Assembly: GCF_900240995.1 (NCBI RefSeq)
Contig: NZ_LT965953.1
Location: 1,933,018-1,997,017, forward strand
Direction of reading: 5' to 3'
DNA length: 64,000 bases
Source of the DNA: Bacillus sp. Marseille-P3661
GTDB lineage: Bacteria; Bacillota; Bacilli; Bacillales; Bacillaceae_J
Position numbers and translations under genes: made by a program. The notes beneath the pieces were generated by a model. That model was not told where the DNA came from and ran no database searches. It saw only the letters and a program-made list of their open reading frames with translations. Below are positions 1-9,395 of the stretch, piece after piece. Within the stretch, counting starts at the first letter, position 1. Each line of letters starts with the position of its first letter.

Positions 1-229
1 CCGGGACCGCAATTTGGGCCGTCACTTTATATAAAGTCTCTCTTTTCTCTTCAGGAAATTCACCCTTTTGATGTGTTACTTCAGGTTCATCATTTAGCTC
101 ACTTTTTTCTGCCAAATCTACTGCTAGTCCTAATATATTAGCTCTGTCTTCTAATTCGTAACGATCCCAACAGCCTGTTAGTAAAAGTAGAAGCAATATG
201 TAAATGCAATACCTGAACATCCGTTTCAT
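1..229 (-). CDS. gerAC: Spore germination protein GerAC, N-terminal part (cut by window edge)
   Basis: This is the C subunit of a GerA-type nutrient receptor, a lipoprotein on the outer face of the spore inner membrane. The visible 76 codons begin with a short basic segment and a Leu-rich hydrophobic stretch ending in the lipobox LLTGC, followed at once by the WDR-E-ED motif typical of GerAC proteins. The remainder lies beyond base 1. Its ATG overlaps the gerAB stop codon (ATGA), which indicates translational coupling. It is the third gene of the operon gerAA-gerAB-gerAC read leftwards. Confidence 0.88.
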   Translation of the reverse strand, partial: MKRMFRYCIYILLLLLLTGCWDRYELEDRANILGLAVDLAEKSELNDEPEVTHQKGEFPEEKRETLYKVTAQIAVP

Positions 230-1386
230 ACCAATCCAGCCCCTATTTTTCGTATCATGGCAACACACAAAAGGATGACAGGATATACAATGGTTAGAAA
301 GATTCCAAAGTACGTTACTTTTAAAATATAATCGTACATTTCATAAATATCTTGTGGGAACATTGCAATGAATACCATAACAGGAAAACCAAGCGCAGCA
401 ATAAGTCGATAGCGATTTGTTTTAAATAACTCCGCAATACCTCTCACAAAAATAAAATAAAACGAAAACAATGTTGTAAACACACCATAAATCCATGAAA
501 TAAGTAAGATTGAATCAATCCTTGCTAAAATTTGGGCAGGAACATGGACCATTCGGCCAAGCACCAATGTAGGCCAAAATGATTGTTGAATCTCTTCCTC
601 TCCAAAAACCGCAAGTGCCATAGTAATGATAAAAATCACGAAAAAACTTCCTATTAAAAAACCTAAAATTCCACCCTTGACACATTTATTTGGTTCCTTC
701 ATATAAGGAATCACCATTACAATTACAAAAAAATTGGTAATAGCCTGTGTAACGACAATTCCACCACTCAAAAAATCCTTGAATGTAGGATTATGACCTA
801 GAAAAGGTGTCAGATGATAAATCTCTATATCTTGAAAAGCAGGAAACAAAACCATCAAAATTGGTATCATAATAAGCGGCATATAAAAAAAATGGATATA
901 AGCGAATGTAGTTACGTTTTGAAAACCTGTTGTTGCACATAAGAAGATCATTAAAAAAATAGCAATTTGAATAGGAGTATTTGGGAGTAATGCCCCTGCA
1001 ACCACCTCAGCAAACTGCCTTGTCTCTAGCCCCATTATTAGGACAAATAACAATATGATCAAACTACTGAGGAACCTACCTAAATGTTTTCCTATAATTA
1101 TTTCGCTGTAACCAATCAATGTTTGTTTTGGAAATCTTTTGCCCAAATAAACTACAGCAAGTAAACCTATAAAAGCAATTGACGCCCCTACAAGGCTTGC
1201 GAAAGGTGCCCCTAAACCGGCATCTTCTACAACAAACCGAGGGAGGGCCAACATCGCCACACCCAAAATGGAGCTAACGATAATAGTTGCCAGTTGTACT
1301 GTTGTAATTAATTCGTGAGACTTATTTATTAGAATCTCCCCCTTTATTTCTGTGCAGAGGATTACTTGGACCTTTCTTGATTCCAA
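226..1386 (-). CDS. gerAB: Spore germination protein GerAB (germinant receptor permease subunit)
   Basis: This is the B subunit of a GerA-type germinant receptor, of the APC/spore-germination permease family and thought to bind the germinant. About ten hydrophobic segments run through the protein. The first one (about residues 27-50, ending MLALPRF) carries the Gly and Pro pattern typical of the family. The start is unclear. The open frame begins at a TTG (1386) with no convincing ribosome site. A strong GGGGGAG lies six bases before an ATA codon at 1329 that would give a protein starting NKSHELITTVQ, the usual length for the N-terminus. ATG is absent there, so a rare AUA or AUU start is possible. 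The gene overlaps the end of gerAA and is coupled to gerAC. Confidence 0.9.
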   Translation of the reverse strand: MESRKVQVILCTEIKGEILINKSHELITTVQLATIIVSSILGVAMLALPRFVVEDAGLGAPFASLVGASIAFIGLLAVVYLGKRFPKQTLIGYSEIIIGKHLGRFLSSLIILLFVLIMGLETRQFAEVVAGALLPNTPIQIAIFLMIFLCATTGFQNVTTFAYIHFFYMPLIMIPILMVLFPAFQDIEIYHLTPFLGHNPTFKDFLSGGIVVTQAITNFFVIVMVIPYMKEPNKCVKGGILGFLIGSFFVIFIITMALAVFGEEEIQQSFWPTLVLGRMVHVPAQILARIDSILLISWIYGVFTTLFSFYFIFVRGIAELFKTNRYRLIAALGFPVMVFIAMFPQDIYEMYDYILKVTYFGIFLTIVYPVILLCVAMIRKIGAGLV

Positions 1387-2920
1387 CGTCCACTCTATTA
1401 GAATCTTGTGGGTGTAGCTGGGTTGGTCGATTTCTTAGCCACCTTAATGGCGCTCGAATGAGAGAATCTTTTAAGCCTGAATAGTCTCCTGGTGATACTG
1501 GAGCCATGTATGGTACGCCAAAGGAGCGTAATGACAACATATGATTAATAATGAAGATTAGCCCCGTTGAAAGTCCTAATAATCCAAAAGCACCTGATAA
1601 GAAAAGCAACGGAAATCGTAGCATTCTAAAAGCAGTTGCAGCATTGTAAGATGGTGTTGCAAATGAGCCAATCGTCGACATCGCTATTATGACTACTGTG
1701 ATCGGACTTACAAACCCCGCCATTACTGCAGCTTGACCAATAACGAGCACTCCCACGATCGATAATGCTCCACCTACTTGTTGTGGCATACGAACCGTGG
1801 CTTCTCGTAAAATTTCCATTGCAACCTCCATGAGAATTACTTCAACCACAACCGGAAAAGGTACTCCTGCTCGCCCACTTGATGCAGCTACCACAAACTT
1901 AGCTGGAATCATTTCAGGGTGATAGGACAACACAGTCACATAAAAAGATGAAAAAGTAAGAGAAAAAATTAAAGCCATAAACCGAATAATCCTTATAATA
2001 GAGGTGATCATCCAGCGTTCATTATAATCTTCGCTTGTATGATAAAACTGATTAAAAATAGACGGTACGATGAGAGCATACGGAGAACCATTCACTAATA
2101 TAGCAACTCTTCCTTCTAAAATACTTCCTATCGTCTTATCAGGGCGTTCTGTGTTTTGTACCTGTGGAAACGGAGATCTTGGATTATCCTCAATAAATTG
2201 TTCAATATAGCCTGCATCTAAAATACGATCAATATGTATATCACTTAATCTTCTTTTTACTTCCTCTATTAATACAGGATTGGCAATCGACTCTAAATAA
2301 CAAATTGTAATTTTTGTCTTTGTTTTCTTCCCTATTTCCATCGGCTCTACCCGGAATTCTGCAACTGGAAGACGATTCCGTAGTAGTGAAATATTTGTTT
2401 GCATATGCTCGATAAAGCCTTCCCTTGGTCCGCGAACGACTCGCTCTGTTTCAGGTTGTGTAATGCCCCTTTTTTCTGTCTTGGAAGTATCAAGAATTAA
2501 TGCATGTCTCTCTCCCTCAATTAATATGATGGTTTTGCCATGTAAAAGTGCATCTAACACACTCTGAATTTCTATAACTATTTCTCCATCACAAAGATAC
2601 AGTACATCATCCAGTAGCCACTCTAGATATGCTTTTGACTCATTATTTGTGACTGGTGCATTCCTATGTTCCTGGAGTGGCTGAATGACATCACGGTTGA
2701 TGACTTCTTTATCAACCAAACTCCCAATATATATAGCGACAGAAGGAATAGTTCCGGCAATGTGAAAACTTCTATAAAAAAAATCACTGTCATTTTTAAA
2801 GACGTTTCGAATTGCATTTAGATTACTTTGCAACCCGTCTTGCAAATTAGAGTACCCATTATTACTAAGCAGGTATGAATGACGATCCTTCTCCTTCGTC
2901 TTATTTAACCAAAAAGGCAT
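1322..2920 (-). CDS. gerAA: Spore germination protein GerAA (germinant receptor A subunit)
   Basis: This is the A subunit of a GerA-type receptor, 532 residues and of normal family length. The N-terminal half (to about residue 300) is hydrophilic and includes the typical stretch AIYIGSLVDKEVI and a later segment ending GRVAILVNGSPYALI. The C-terminal half has about five membrane segments, with the conserved motif SGRAGVPFPVVVEVILMEV near residue 350. The ATG follows AGGAGGGG at a six-base spacing. It is the first gene of the operon. Such operons are normally expressed in the forespore under sigma-G, but no promoter was assigned here. Confidence 0.93.
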   Translation of the reverse strand: MPFWLNKTKEKDRHSYLLSNNGYSNLQDGLQSNLNAIRNVFKNDSDFFYRSFHIAGTIPSVAIYIGSLVDKEVINRDVIQPLQEHRNAPVTNNESKAYLEWLLDDVLYLCDGEIVIEIQSVLDALLHGKTIILIEGERHALILDTSKTEKRGITQPETERVVRGPREGFIEHMQTNISLLRNRLPVAEFRVEPMEIGKKTKTKITICYLESIANPVLIEEVKRRLSDIHIDRILDAGYIEQFIEDNPRSPFPQVQNTERPDKTIGSILEGRVAILVNGSPYALIVPSIFNQFYHTSEDYNERWMITSIIRIIRFMALIFSLTFSSFYVTVLSYHPEMIPAKFVVAASSGRAGVPFPVVVEVILMEVAMEILREATVRMPQQVGGALSIVGVLVIGQAAVMAGFVSPITVVIIAMSTIGSFATPSYNAATAFRMLRFPLLFLSGAFGLLGLSTGLIFIINHMLSLRSFGVPYMAPVSPGDYSGLKDSLIRAPLRWLRNRPTQLHPQDSNRVDVGIKKGPSNPLHRNKGGDSNK

Positions 2921-2992
2921 TTTACCCCTCCTTTTGAGGTCACTGATAGCAAACTTCTTTCTTAGTATGCCGAACGCATACTTTTCAATACA

Positions 2993-3022
2993 AAAAAGGA
3001 CATTTTTGAATGTCCTTTTAGC
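2993..3022 (-). terminator. Terminator after the histidine phosphatase gene
   Basis: A stem of AAAAGGACAT with its complement around a six-base loop is followed, in the minus direction, by a T-run. It lies between the end of the phosphatase gene (3067) and the gerA operon, so it separates the two minus-strand transcription units. Confidence 0.8.
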
Positions 3023-3066
3023 ATTAAAAATTTTAATATTTTAAAATGAATCCATTTTACATGTTT

Positions 3067-3741
3067 TTATTGATTAAACGATACAACCTTAAACCTACTA
3101 TTGGAATATTCTAGAATAGAAACACTTGAATTTTTTATTTTCCCTTGTACATCAAACCCGTCTGAATACTTATTCAATATATTTCTTATGATCACCCCGT
3201 GTGTTACAAGTAAAATATTTTCATTACTCTCGATGCTTTTAGACACGATTTCATTTAATCCCGAATCAATACGTTCCCATAGTTCATGATAGTTTTCAGC
3301 ATGTTTAAATGGGTCAGCCCTTTTAATAAAATCCATTACTTCTTCGAGACTATGGTTTTTAAAAATATCATTAGCATCTTTGTAATTATAACCATTGTTT
3401 TTGGCTATCCTCTTCCAAACTAAATCCAAATAATCACCCTCAAAGCTCCCAAAAAAAGCTTCCCTAAATGCTTTTCGTTTATTTATTTCAAAGTAATTGT
3501 TGTGATGATTTTGTTGGAGAATAAGTTCAGCTGTTTCAACTGTTCTACCTAAATCACTAGTATATACTCGATTAAACTCAACTGTAGATAATCTTTTGCC
3601 GGTTTGAATAGCGATTACTTTTCCGTCCTCTGTTAATGGACTATCGGCCCACCCTTGCATCTTATTATACTTATTCAAATATGTTTCACCATGTCTAACT
3701 AAATATAAATTAAATTTATGCTCCAAATAATCACCATCCAC
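3067..3741 (-). CDS. Histidine phosphatase superfamily protein (phosphoglycerate mutase-like)
   Basis: This is a 224-residue member of the histidine phosphatase superfamily. The catalytic signature LVRHGET lies near residue 15 and supplies the phospho-accepting His. YTSDLGRTVETAE near residue 60 supplies the second Arg, and LLVTHGVIIRNIL near residue 180 the second catalytic His. The residues between (AFREAFFGSFEGDYLD) resemble the acidic E-x-x-FGxxEG region of cobalamin phosphatase and related enzymes. The substrate cannot be inferred. The open frame starts at a GTG overlapped by AAGGTGG, so a TTG six codons downstream (LEHKFNLY) may be the true start. It is a single-gene unit with its own terminator. 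Confidence 0.85.
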   Translation of the reverse strand: MDGDYLEHKFNLYLVRHGETYLNKYNKMQGWADSPLTEDGKVIAIQTGKRLSTVEFNRVYTSDLGRTVETAELILQQNHHNNYFEINKRKAFREAFFGSFEGDYLDLVWKRIAKNNGYNYKDANDIFKNHSLEEVMDFIKRADPFKHAENYHELWERIDSGLNEIVSKSIESNENILLVTHGVIIRNILNKYSDGFDVQGKIKNSSVSILEYSNSRFKVVSFNQ

Positions 3742-4300
3742 CTTATTCTATATTCAGCTAACCATTATTTTATATGGAATTCAACGTATTAACTCTATAT
3801 AGATTTTTCATATTAAATCTATAAATATTACAGATCTCCTACTTATTTTAACATAACTATCCAACTGTCCTTAAAAAACCATATAGTAATCTTTCCGTTA
3901 GTAAATTATATGCACCTTTAAATTACACAGGTTACTTATGGGAACTTAAAATCTTCTTAAATTTGTACAAAAACGTTTACGATCGTACAATAATAGCTTG
4001 TCCACGATCATTTTCTCAATGGATAGATATTATCAGAGTTTTGGAACTTGAGAACACATCTTGGGTCCCTAAAATGTAAACTAGGAGTATTATGCTTATA
4101 TACTAATTCGGGAATATTAAAAACCATTATATTTTAACACTGATACAAAGTATCAAAACGAGAATTAGTTAAACTTTGATACTGATGAGATGATTATTAC
4201 GAGGGTTCTAAGGGAAGGTTCCATTATATACTGATTCCAAAAGGAGCATATGCATTGGAATTGGGGCTCTGCTTGGATAGAATTCACTCCCAAAGTTAAT
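3742..4300. other. Intergenic stretch without a recognisable gene
   Basis: About 560 AT-rich bases lie between the phosphatase and the liv operon. I see no open frame with a plausible start and ribosome site, no tRNA and no known riboswitch. The upstream signals of the phosphatase gene must lie near 3745-3850. Confidence 0.5.
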
Positions 4301-4345
4301 TCCCCTATAAGGTAATTGTTAATTCAACATTTACCTTATAGGGGA
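4301..4345 (-). terminator. Long perfect hairpin ending the liv operon
   Basis: Two 15-base arms (TCCCCTATAAGGTAA and its exact complement) flank a 15-base loop, just beyond the stop codon of the livK-like gene at 4379. There is no strong T-run on the minus strand, so the hairpin may act as an mRNA 3' stabiliser as much as a terminator. Confidence 0.65.
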
Positions 4346-4378
4346 CATTGTTTATTACTACCTATAATATATTAGGGC

Positions 4379-5632
4379 CTACTGCTCCCAGAATTTCGGT
4401 TCCCATTGAATATTCCAAGATAAATCAGGATCAAGTCTTAAAAGAACTGCGCCTCTCATATCCGTACCTTGGTGATCCTCTGTTGTATAATTAACAATAC
4501 CTGTTGTGAGCATAACATCCTTAAATTGTGTTTCAAAAACTTCTTTAATTTTATCTGGGTCATCTGAATCAGCCATTTCTATACCTTTAATGACTGATGT
4601 AATTGCATCATATCCAACAGCTCCAACGTGATCAATTTCTTTGTTGTATTCTTCCTTGAAGGCTTTAGCTATTTTTAGTATCTCAGGTTTTAAAGGGTTC
4701 TTATCATCTAATTGATCATATGCCATAGGGCCTGTTCCAGTGATAAACAATTGGTCAGGGATGAAACCTTCGATAGATTTTGCGAATATATTTGAAGCCT
4801 GACTGTGTATTAATAAAATCGGCATATCCATTCCAAGTTGACCTGCATTTTTAATTGCAATAGTTGGAGGTGAACCTGGTCCAATAACAATTAATGCTTC
4901 AATGCCTTCGCCACGTAGGCGTGTCAATTGTGGAGTTAGGTCTAATGAATCTAGTCCCATTCTTTCAATTACATATTCAATTCCATCCTGGCCTTGGAAT
5001 TTTTCATTAATGATATTTGTAGCAATATCACCACTTGAATCAGTTGTTGCTAAAAATCCTACTTTTTTTATACCATTTTCAATCAACCATTCATGGTGGA
5101 TTTCATGTCCACTTTCACCACTTAATGATGTATTAAAGATATAACTGTCTGCAGGTGGGATATATGTGTTAGACAATGAAAACATGATTACTTTTTCTCT
5201 TTCAACAAGTGGTTGAAGAGCAGTTGTAGTACTTGCTAAACTTGGACCTATAATAATATTAACACCATCTTTTTTAATCAATCTTTGTGCATTTTGCACT
5301 GTCTTTTCTGGATCACCTTCGTCATCATAATAAATGATTTCTAATGGACGGCCATTAATACCACCATTTTCATTTGTTTGCTTTACAACTAAATCAAAAA
5401 CTTCCTTCATCCCTGAACCCAAAAAGCCTGGTCCACCAGTCAGTGATAATGTTGATCCAATTATGATTGGATCTTTATTGCCTTCTTGAGTTTCGGTAGC
5501 ACCCGTACTTGAATTCGCATTTGAACTAGCATTCGAGTTCTCATTTGAAGACGTATTAGATGAAGAACATCCGGTAAAAATAAGCAATGCAAGAACTAAT
5601 AGACTAATAGTTTTGATAAAAGATTTACTCAT
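4379..5632 (-). CDS. ABC transporter substrate-binding lipoprotein, branched-chain amino acid/urea/aromatic acid type
   Basis: This is the solute receptor of the ABC importer encoded upstream. It has a lipoprotein signal of about 20 residues ending in the lipobox FTGC, then a Ser/Asn-rich linker to about residue 50. The mature type I periplasmic-binding domain begins with PIIIGSTLSLTGG, typical of LivJ/LivK/AmiC-like receptors, and later has GGINGRPLEIIYYDDEGDPEKT. This family binds branched-chain amino acids but also amides, urea, short carboxylates and benzoates. Because it sits beside a catabolic island, it more likely binds that pathway's substrate than leucine, but this is inference. It is the last gene of a five-gene minus-strand operon. 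Confidence 0.88.
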   Translation of the reverse strand: MSKSFIKTISLLVLALLIFTGCSSSNTSSNENSNASSNANSSTGATETQEGNKDPIIIGSTLSLTGGPGFLGSGMKEVFDLVVKQTNENGGINGRPLEIIYYDDEGDPEKTVQNAQRLIKKDGVNIIIGPSLASTTTALQPLVEREKVIMFSLSNTYIPPADSYIFNTSLSGESGHEIHHEWLIENGIKKVGFLATTDSSGDIATNIINEKFQGQDGIEYVIERMGLDSLDLTPQLTRLRGEGIEALIVIGPGSPPTIAIKNAGQLGMDMPILLIHSQASNIFAKSIEGFIPDQLFITGTGPMAYDQLDDKNPLKPEILKIAKAFKEEYNKEIDHVGAVGYDAITSVIKGIEMADSDDPDKIKEVFETQFKDVMLTTGIVNYTTEDHQGTDMRGAVLLRLDPDLSWNIQWEPKFWEQ

Positions 5633-5693
5633 TTAGTATTATCCTCCTTCATGTTTTCTATATAAAATGCTATTGTTATAGCATTAAATAGTA

Positions 5694-6395
5694 CTAGTGT
5701 AAATAAGCTTCCCTCACTTCCTCATCTTTTAACAGGTCACTTGCAATTCCTTCTTTGATAATTTGTCCATTTTTAACAATATAGCCTCTATGAGATATTT
5801 TTAAAGCCTGAAAGATATTTTGTTCAACTAATATTACGGTCCTACCTGCTTCTCCTAATCTTTTTATCGAGGAAAAGATCTCTTCTACAATTTTAGGAGC
5901 TAATCCTTGCGAAGGCTCATCTAAAATTAATAACTTGGGTTCCATCATGATCCCTCTACCGATTGCAAGCATTTGTTGCTCCCCCCCACTCATGGTCCCA
6001 GCTAACTGCTTTTTCCGTTCTTGCAAGCGGGGGAAAAGTTTATAAATAGTATCGATTCGTTTCATTAGTTCTTTTTTATTCGTGTGTTTCATTCCACCTA
6101 TAATTAGATTTTCCTCAACGTTCAGATCTTTAAAAACCCTTCTATTCTCTGGAACATGAGAAATTCCTTTACGAGCAACAGCAAAGCCTGGTAAAGAGGT
6201 GATCTTTTCTTCTTTATAAAAGACGTTTCCAGAAGTAATTGTAATACCACCAGTAATCGTTTTTAGTATTGAAGTTTTTCCAGCTCCATTTGCACCTAGA
6301 AGACTAATAATCTCGCCTTCTTTAATATTTATATTAATACCTTTTAATACCGTTAGTTGATCATAACGTGCATGGATATCTTTAAGCTCCAACAT
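5694..6395 (-). CDS. livF: ABC transporter ATP-binding protein, LivF type
   Basis: This is the second ATPase of the branched-chain-type importer. Walker A is GANGAGKTS near residue 40, the signature is TMSGGEQQMLAIGR, Walker B is LLILDEPSQGLAP, and the switch His appears as VEQN (LivF subfamily, without the long insertion seen in LivG). I chose the ATG at 6395 because GGGAGGG lies eight bases upstream. An in-frame ATG at 6404 touches that ribosome site. The start overlaps the end of livG by 14 bases, so the two are translationally coupled. Confidence 0.9.
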   Translation of the reverse strand: MLELKDIHARYDQLTVLKGININIKEGEIISLLGANGAGKTSILKTITGGITITSGNVFYKEEKITSLPGFAVARKGISHVPENRRVFKDLNVEENLIIGGMKHTNKKELMKRIDTIYKLFPRLQERKKQLAGTMSGGEQQMLAIGRGIMMEPKLLILDEPSQGLAPKIVEEIFSSIKRLGEAGRTVILVEQNIFQALKISHRGYIVKNGQIIKEGIASDLLKDEEVREAYLH

Positions 6396-7173
6396 ACGAA
6401 TCATCCCTCCCTAAGTAAGCTTCAATTACAACTGGATTTTGTTGCACCTCGGAAGGCGGGCCTTCAGTTAACTTTTCCCCATAATTTAACACAACAATTT
6501 TGTCAGATATATCCATTACTAATCCCATATGATGCTCAACTAGTAAAACGGATACTCCTAAATTATTAATATCCTTTATTAACTTTGAAAACTTTTCAGT
6601 TTCAATATCATTAAGACCTGCAGCAGGTTCATCCAAGATAAGTAATTTAGGATTAGCCGCTAATGCTCTCCCAAGTTCCACCAAACGTTGATTACCAAAA
6701 GCTAAATTTTCTACTGCTAAATTGGCTAAATCAGATATCCCAACCATACCCATTATTTCATGTGCTTTTTTATTCATTTCTATTTCATTCTTTTTTGCGC
6801 TCCTTGATCGGAACGTAGATTTAATAATTCCATGATTATATTGGTGATGAAATCCAATCAGTATATTTTCAAGAACCGTCATCTTATTAGCTTTAAATAA
6901 CCTAACATTTTGGAAAGTTCTTGAGATCCCAAGATGGGCAAGGTCCTTTGTTTCCAATGAATTAATTGCTTTACTTTCAAAATATAACTGACCCTCTGTC
7001 ATAGGTAAAACTTTTGTAATTAAATTTAATGTCGTACTTTTTCCTGCACCATTTGGACCAATGATAGATACAATCTGCCCTTTTTCTACAGTAAAAGAGA
7101 GATTATGGACAGCCTTAAATTCCCCGAAGTTTTTTGATAGTCCTCTTACTTCTAATAACGACAATAATCTCAC
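6382..7173 (-). CDS. livG: ABC transporter ATP-binding protein, LivG type
   Basis: This is the first ATPase of the importer, 263 residues. Walker A is GPNGAGKST near residue 40, the subfamily motif GISRTFQNVRLF near residue 90, the signature NLAFGNQRLVELGRAL, Walker B LLILDEPAAGLND, and the switch His is in LLVEHHM. The GTG start overlaps the livM stop (GTGA). No strong ribosome site is present, which fits coupled translation from livM. Confidence 0.9.
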   Translation of the reverse strand: MRLLSLLEVRGLSKNFGEFKAVHNLSFTVEKGQIVSIIGPNGAGKSTTLNLITKVLPMTEGQLYFESKAINSLETKDLAHLGISRTFQNVRLFKANKMTVLENILIGFHHQYNHGIIKSTFRSRSAKKNEIEMNKKAHEIMGMVGISDLANLAVENLAFGNQRLVELGRALAANPKLLILDEPAAGLNDIETEKFSKLIKDINNLGVSVLLVEHHMGLVMDISDKIVVLNYGEKLTEGPPSEVQQNPVVIEAYLGRDDSYVGA

Positions 7174-8165
7174 CCACTTTTTTGGATATTGTTAGTATTT
7201 TTAACATTGTCTTTCGTAACTCTTTTACTATTAGAAAGTGATCTAATTTTGTTAGATAATTGTTGAATACCCCCGCTGAAAAATACAACAACTATTAGAA
7301 AAATAACACCATGAATTAATGATTCATATTCGCCAGCCATATGGGCTAATTCCCGAATAACTTGAAAAATAAATGAGCCAAAGATAGGACCTAAATAGGA
7401 TCCAAGTCCACCCAAAAAGCCCATCATTATAAAATTAATAGAGCTATGTAGGCTTAAAATATCCGGAGAAATGAACAGCATATAATGTGCATAAAAGCCG
7501 CCGCCAAGTGCTCCCAAAGTACAGCCCACTACAAACATTTTCACCTTAAGTTTAAATATATTAATGCCAAATGTTGCTGCTGCCTCTTCATCTGAATGAA
7601 TCGCTTTTAATGCTCTACCTTCTTTTGAATCCATTAAATTTTTTGAAAGAATATAAACAATGAAAACCGTAATCCAAATGAGGTAGAAAAGCTGAGTATA
7701 GGAAGTGAACTCATAACCTCCAATTGAAAATCCTGGCATACCCGTGATACCATTCGGTCCACCCGTCAAGGTTCCACCGCCATTTATCAACGTGTAAAAA
7801 ACAACCCCTATTGCCAACGTACCTAGTGCTAAAAAGTACCCTGATAATCGCAATATAGGGAAAGAAATAATAAAAGTGATTAAAGCTACTAAGATACAAC
7901 TTATTAGTATAGATAAAAAAGGGTTTAATTGGAGATGAATAGATATATAGGATGATAGGTATGCTCCTAAACCAAAGAATGCCGCATGCCCTAAAGTTAT
8001 AAGACCGCCGACTCCCAAAATTAAATTCAATCCTATTACTCCTATTGCATAAATTCCTACGAGATTAACGGTATCTAGATAGAAAGAATCGCTTAATAGT
8101 AACGGTATAACAAGTATTATTAGGATTAATGTTATCAGATCCCATCTCATTTTTTTCTGGGCCAT
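7170..8165 (-). CDS. livM: ABC transporter permease, LivM type
   Basis: This is a membrane subunit of the importer with about nine hydrophobic segments in 331 residues. The LivM motif LGVGGLITLGHAAFFGLGAY near residue 55 and the cytoplasmic coupling segment GRALKAIHSDEEAAATFGIN near residue 180 (EAA loop) are typical. A basic hydrophilic tail follows the last membrane helix. The gene lies one base after livH and overlaps livG. Confidence 0.9.
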   Translation of the reverse strand: MAQKKMRWDLITLILIILVIPLLLSDSFYLDTVNLVGIYAIGVIGLNLILGVGGLITLGHAAFFGLGAYLSSYISIHLQLNPFLSILISCILVALITFIISFPILRLSGYFLALGTLAIGVVFYTLINGGGTLTGGPNGITGMPGFSIGGYEFTSYTQLFYLIWITVFIVYILSKNLMDSKEGRALKAIHSDEEAAATFGINIFKLKVKMFVVGCTLGALGGGFYAHYMLFISPDILSLHSSINFIMMGFLGGLGSYLGPIFGSFIFQVIRELAHMAGEYESLIHGVIFLIVVVFFSGGIQQLSNKIRSLSNSKRVTKDNVKNTNNIQKSG

Positions 8166-8166
8166 C

Positions 8167-9072
8167 TTAATCCCTCCTTACCAAACTACGTTTAAATAGT
8201 CTTTTAAAATCTACTAATCCATTAGGTAGGAAATTCAAAATTACCAATAACAAAATTAGTGAAAATGCATCTTTTAATAAGGATGAAATAAAGCCTGCTG
8301 TATAAGCTTCAAATAACCCTAAAACAAGTCCACCTATTAATGCGCCTCCATAACTGCCAAGTCCACCTATTAATGCAGCAATAAAAGCTTTAATTCCTAA
8401 CATGGTTCCTTGAAAATAACTCATCGAAGTTAAAGGCCCTATAAGAATACCTCCTATAGCCCCCATAGCTGCACCTATTGCAACAACTAAAATGATAACG
8501 CGTTTCACATTAATACCCATCAATTGTGCAGCATAAGGATCGCCAGCAACAGCAGTCAAGGATATACCAAAATTCGTGTTTTTATTCATCCATCTAAATC
8601 CAAAATAAATTGCCAATGATACAAAAATTATAATAAAGGTTTGGATATTTACATTAGCATCAAATATAGATATATAAGCACCTTCGATAAACGATGGAAT
8701 TGCGTAGTTATCACTTCCCCATATTAATACTGCCCCGCCCTTTATTATTTCACCGAAAGCTACTGTTGCAATAATTAAGGCTAATATATTTGATTTACTT
8801 ATAGGTTCTAAAGCGAATTTTACCATGATCACCCCAATAATGGCAGATACGATAAGTGCTAATGGAATAGCTAACCAAATCGGGATATTTAAAACGCTTA
8901 CAAATGAATAAATACTCAAAGCACCAATCATAACAAATTCACCCTGGGCAATATTTAAAATTCTACTAACATTATAAATTAGGGTAAATCCTAAGGCTAC
9001 TAACCCATAAATAAAGCCAATCGTTATACCACTCCATGTACTCTGTTGTAGCAAGATTGTGTTTAATTCCAA
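8167..9072 (-). CDS. livH: ABC transporter permease, LivH type
   Basis: This is the first gene of the liv-type operon, a 301-residue permease. The LivH motif YNVSRILNIAQGEFVMIGAL near residue 35 and the coupling loop AVAGDPYAAQLMGIN near residue 175 are clear, as is the Gly-rich ALIGGLGSYGGALIGGL near residue 235. The ATG follows AAGGAGG. It is transcribed divergently from the LysR gene at 9396, so the intervening 320 bases should carry both promoters. Confidence 0.9.
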   Translation of the reverse strand: MELNTILLQQSTWSGITIGFIYGLVALGFTLIYNVSRILNIAQGEFVMIGALSIYSFVSVLNIPIWLAIPLALIVSAIIGVIMVKFALEPISKSNILALIIATVAFGEIIKGGAVLIWGSDNYAIPSFIEGAYISIFDANVNIQTFIIIFVSLAIYFGFRWMNKNTNFGISLTAVAGDPYAAQLMGINVKRVIILVVAIGAAMGAIGGILIGPLTSMSYFQGTMLGIKAFIAALIGGLGSYGGALIGGLVLGLFEAYTAGFISSLLKDAFSLILLLVILNFLPNGLVDFKRLFKRSLVRRD

Positions 9073-9358
9073 ATCTATTACCTCCTTATACTATTTGGTA
9101 TGCTTTTGAATTCAGAAAAAATAAAGGTTCCGAAATCTTCGATAACTCTCTTTATATAATTCAATTTATTAAGTAATCATAATTTAGAAATTAGTAGAAA
9201 CTACACAACACATTAATTCAAATTAACCATTTATAAAGTCCCATTAAATATTTCCTCCCTGAATTCATTTCAAAATTCAATTATATTCTAAATTTTCTAT
9301 ATTTTTATTTTACTTTAAAAAATAACGTTGGTAAAATAACTATATATTTACTATATAA

Positions 9359-9373
9359 ATAAGTAATACTTAT
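9359..9373. promoter_or_regulatory. Palindromic candidate LysR operator
   Basis: ATAAGTA-A-TACTTAT is a perfect palindrome that contains the T-N11-A pattern of LysR-family binding sites. It lies 22 bases before the lysR ATG, where bound regulator would repress its own gene. The rest of 9073-9358 is AT-rich, with no other clear signal. Assignment to this regulator is inference. Confidence 0.5.
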
Positions 9374-9395
9374 GATAGAACAAGGGGGATGTAGA

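Noticed and set aside
4301-4345. Reading the perfect inverted repeat as the end of an insertion sequence
   Set aside because: No transposase, no second copy nearby and no target duplication; the position after a stop codon fits a 3' hairpin.
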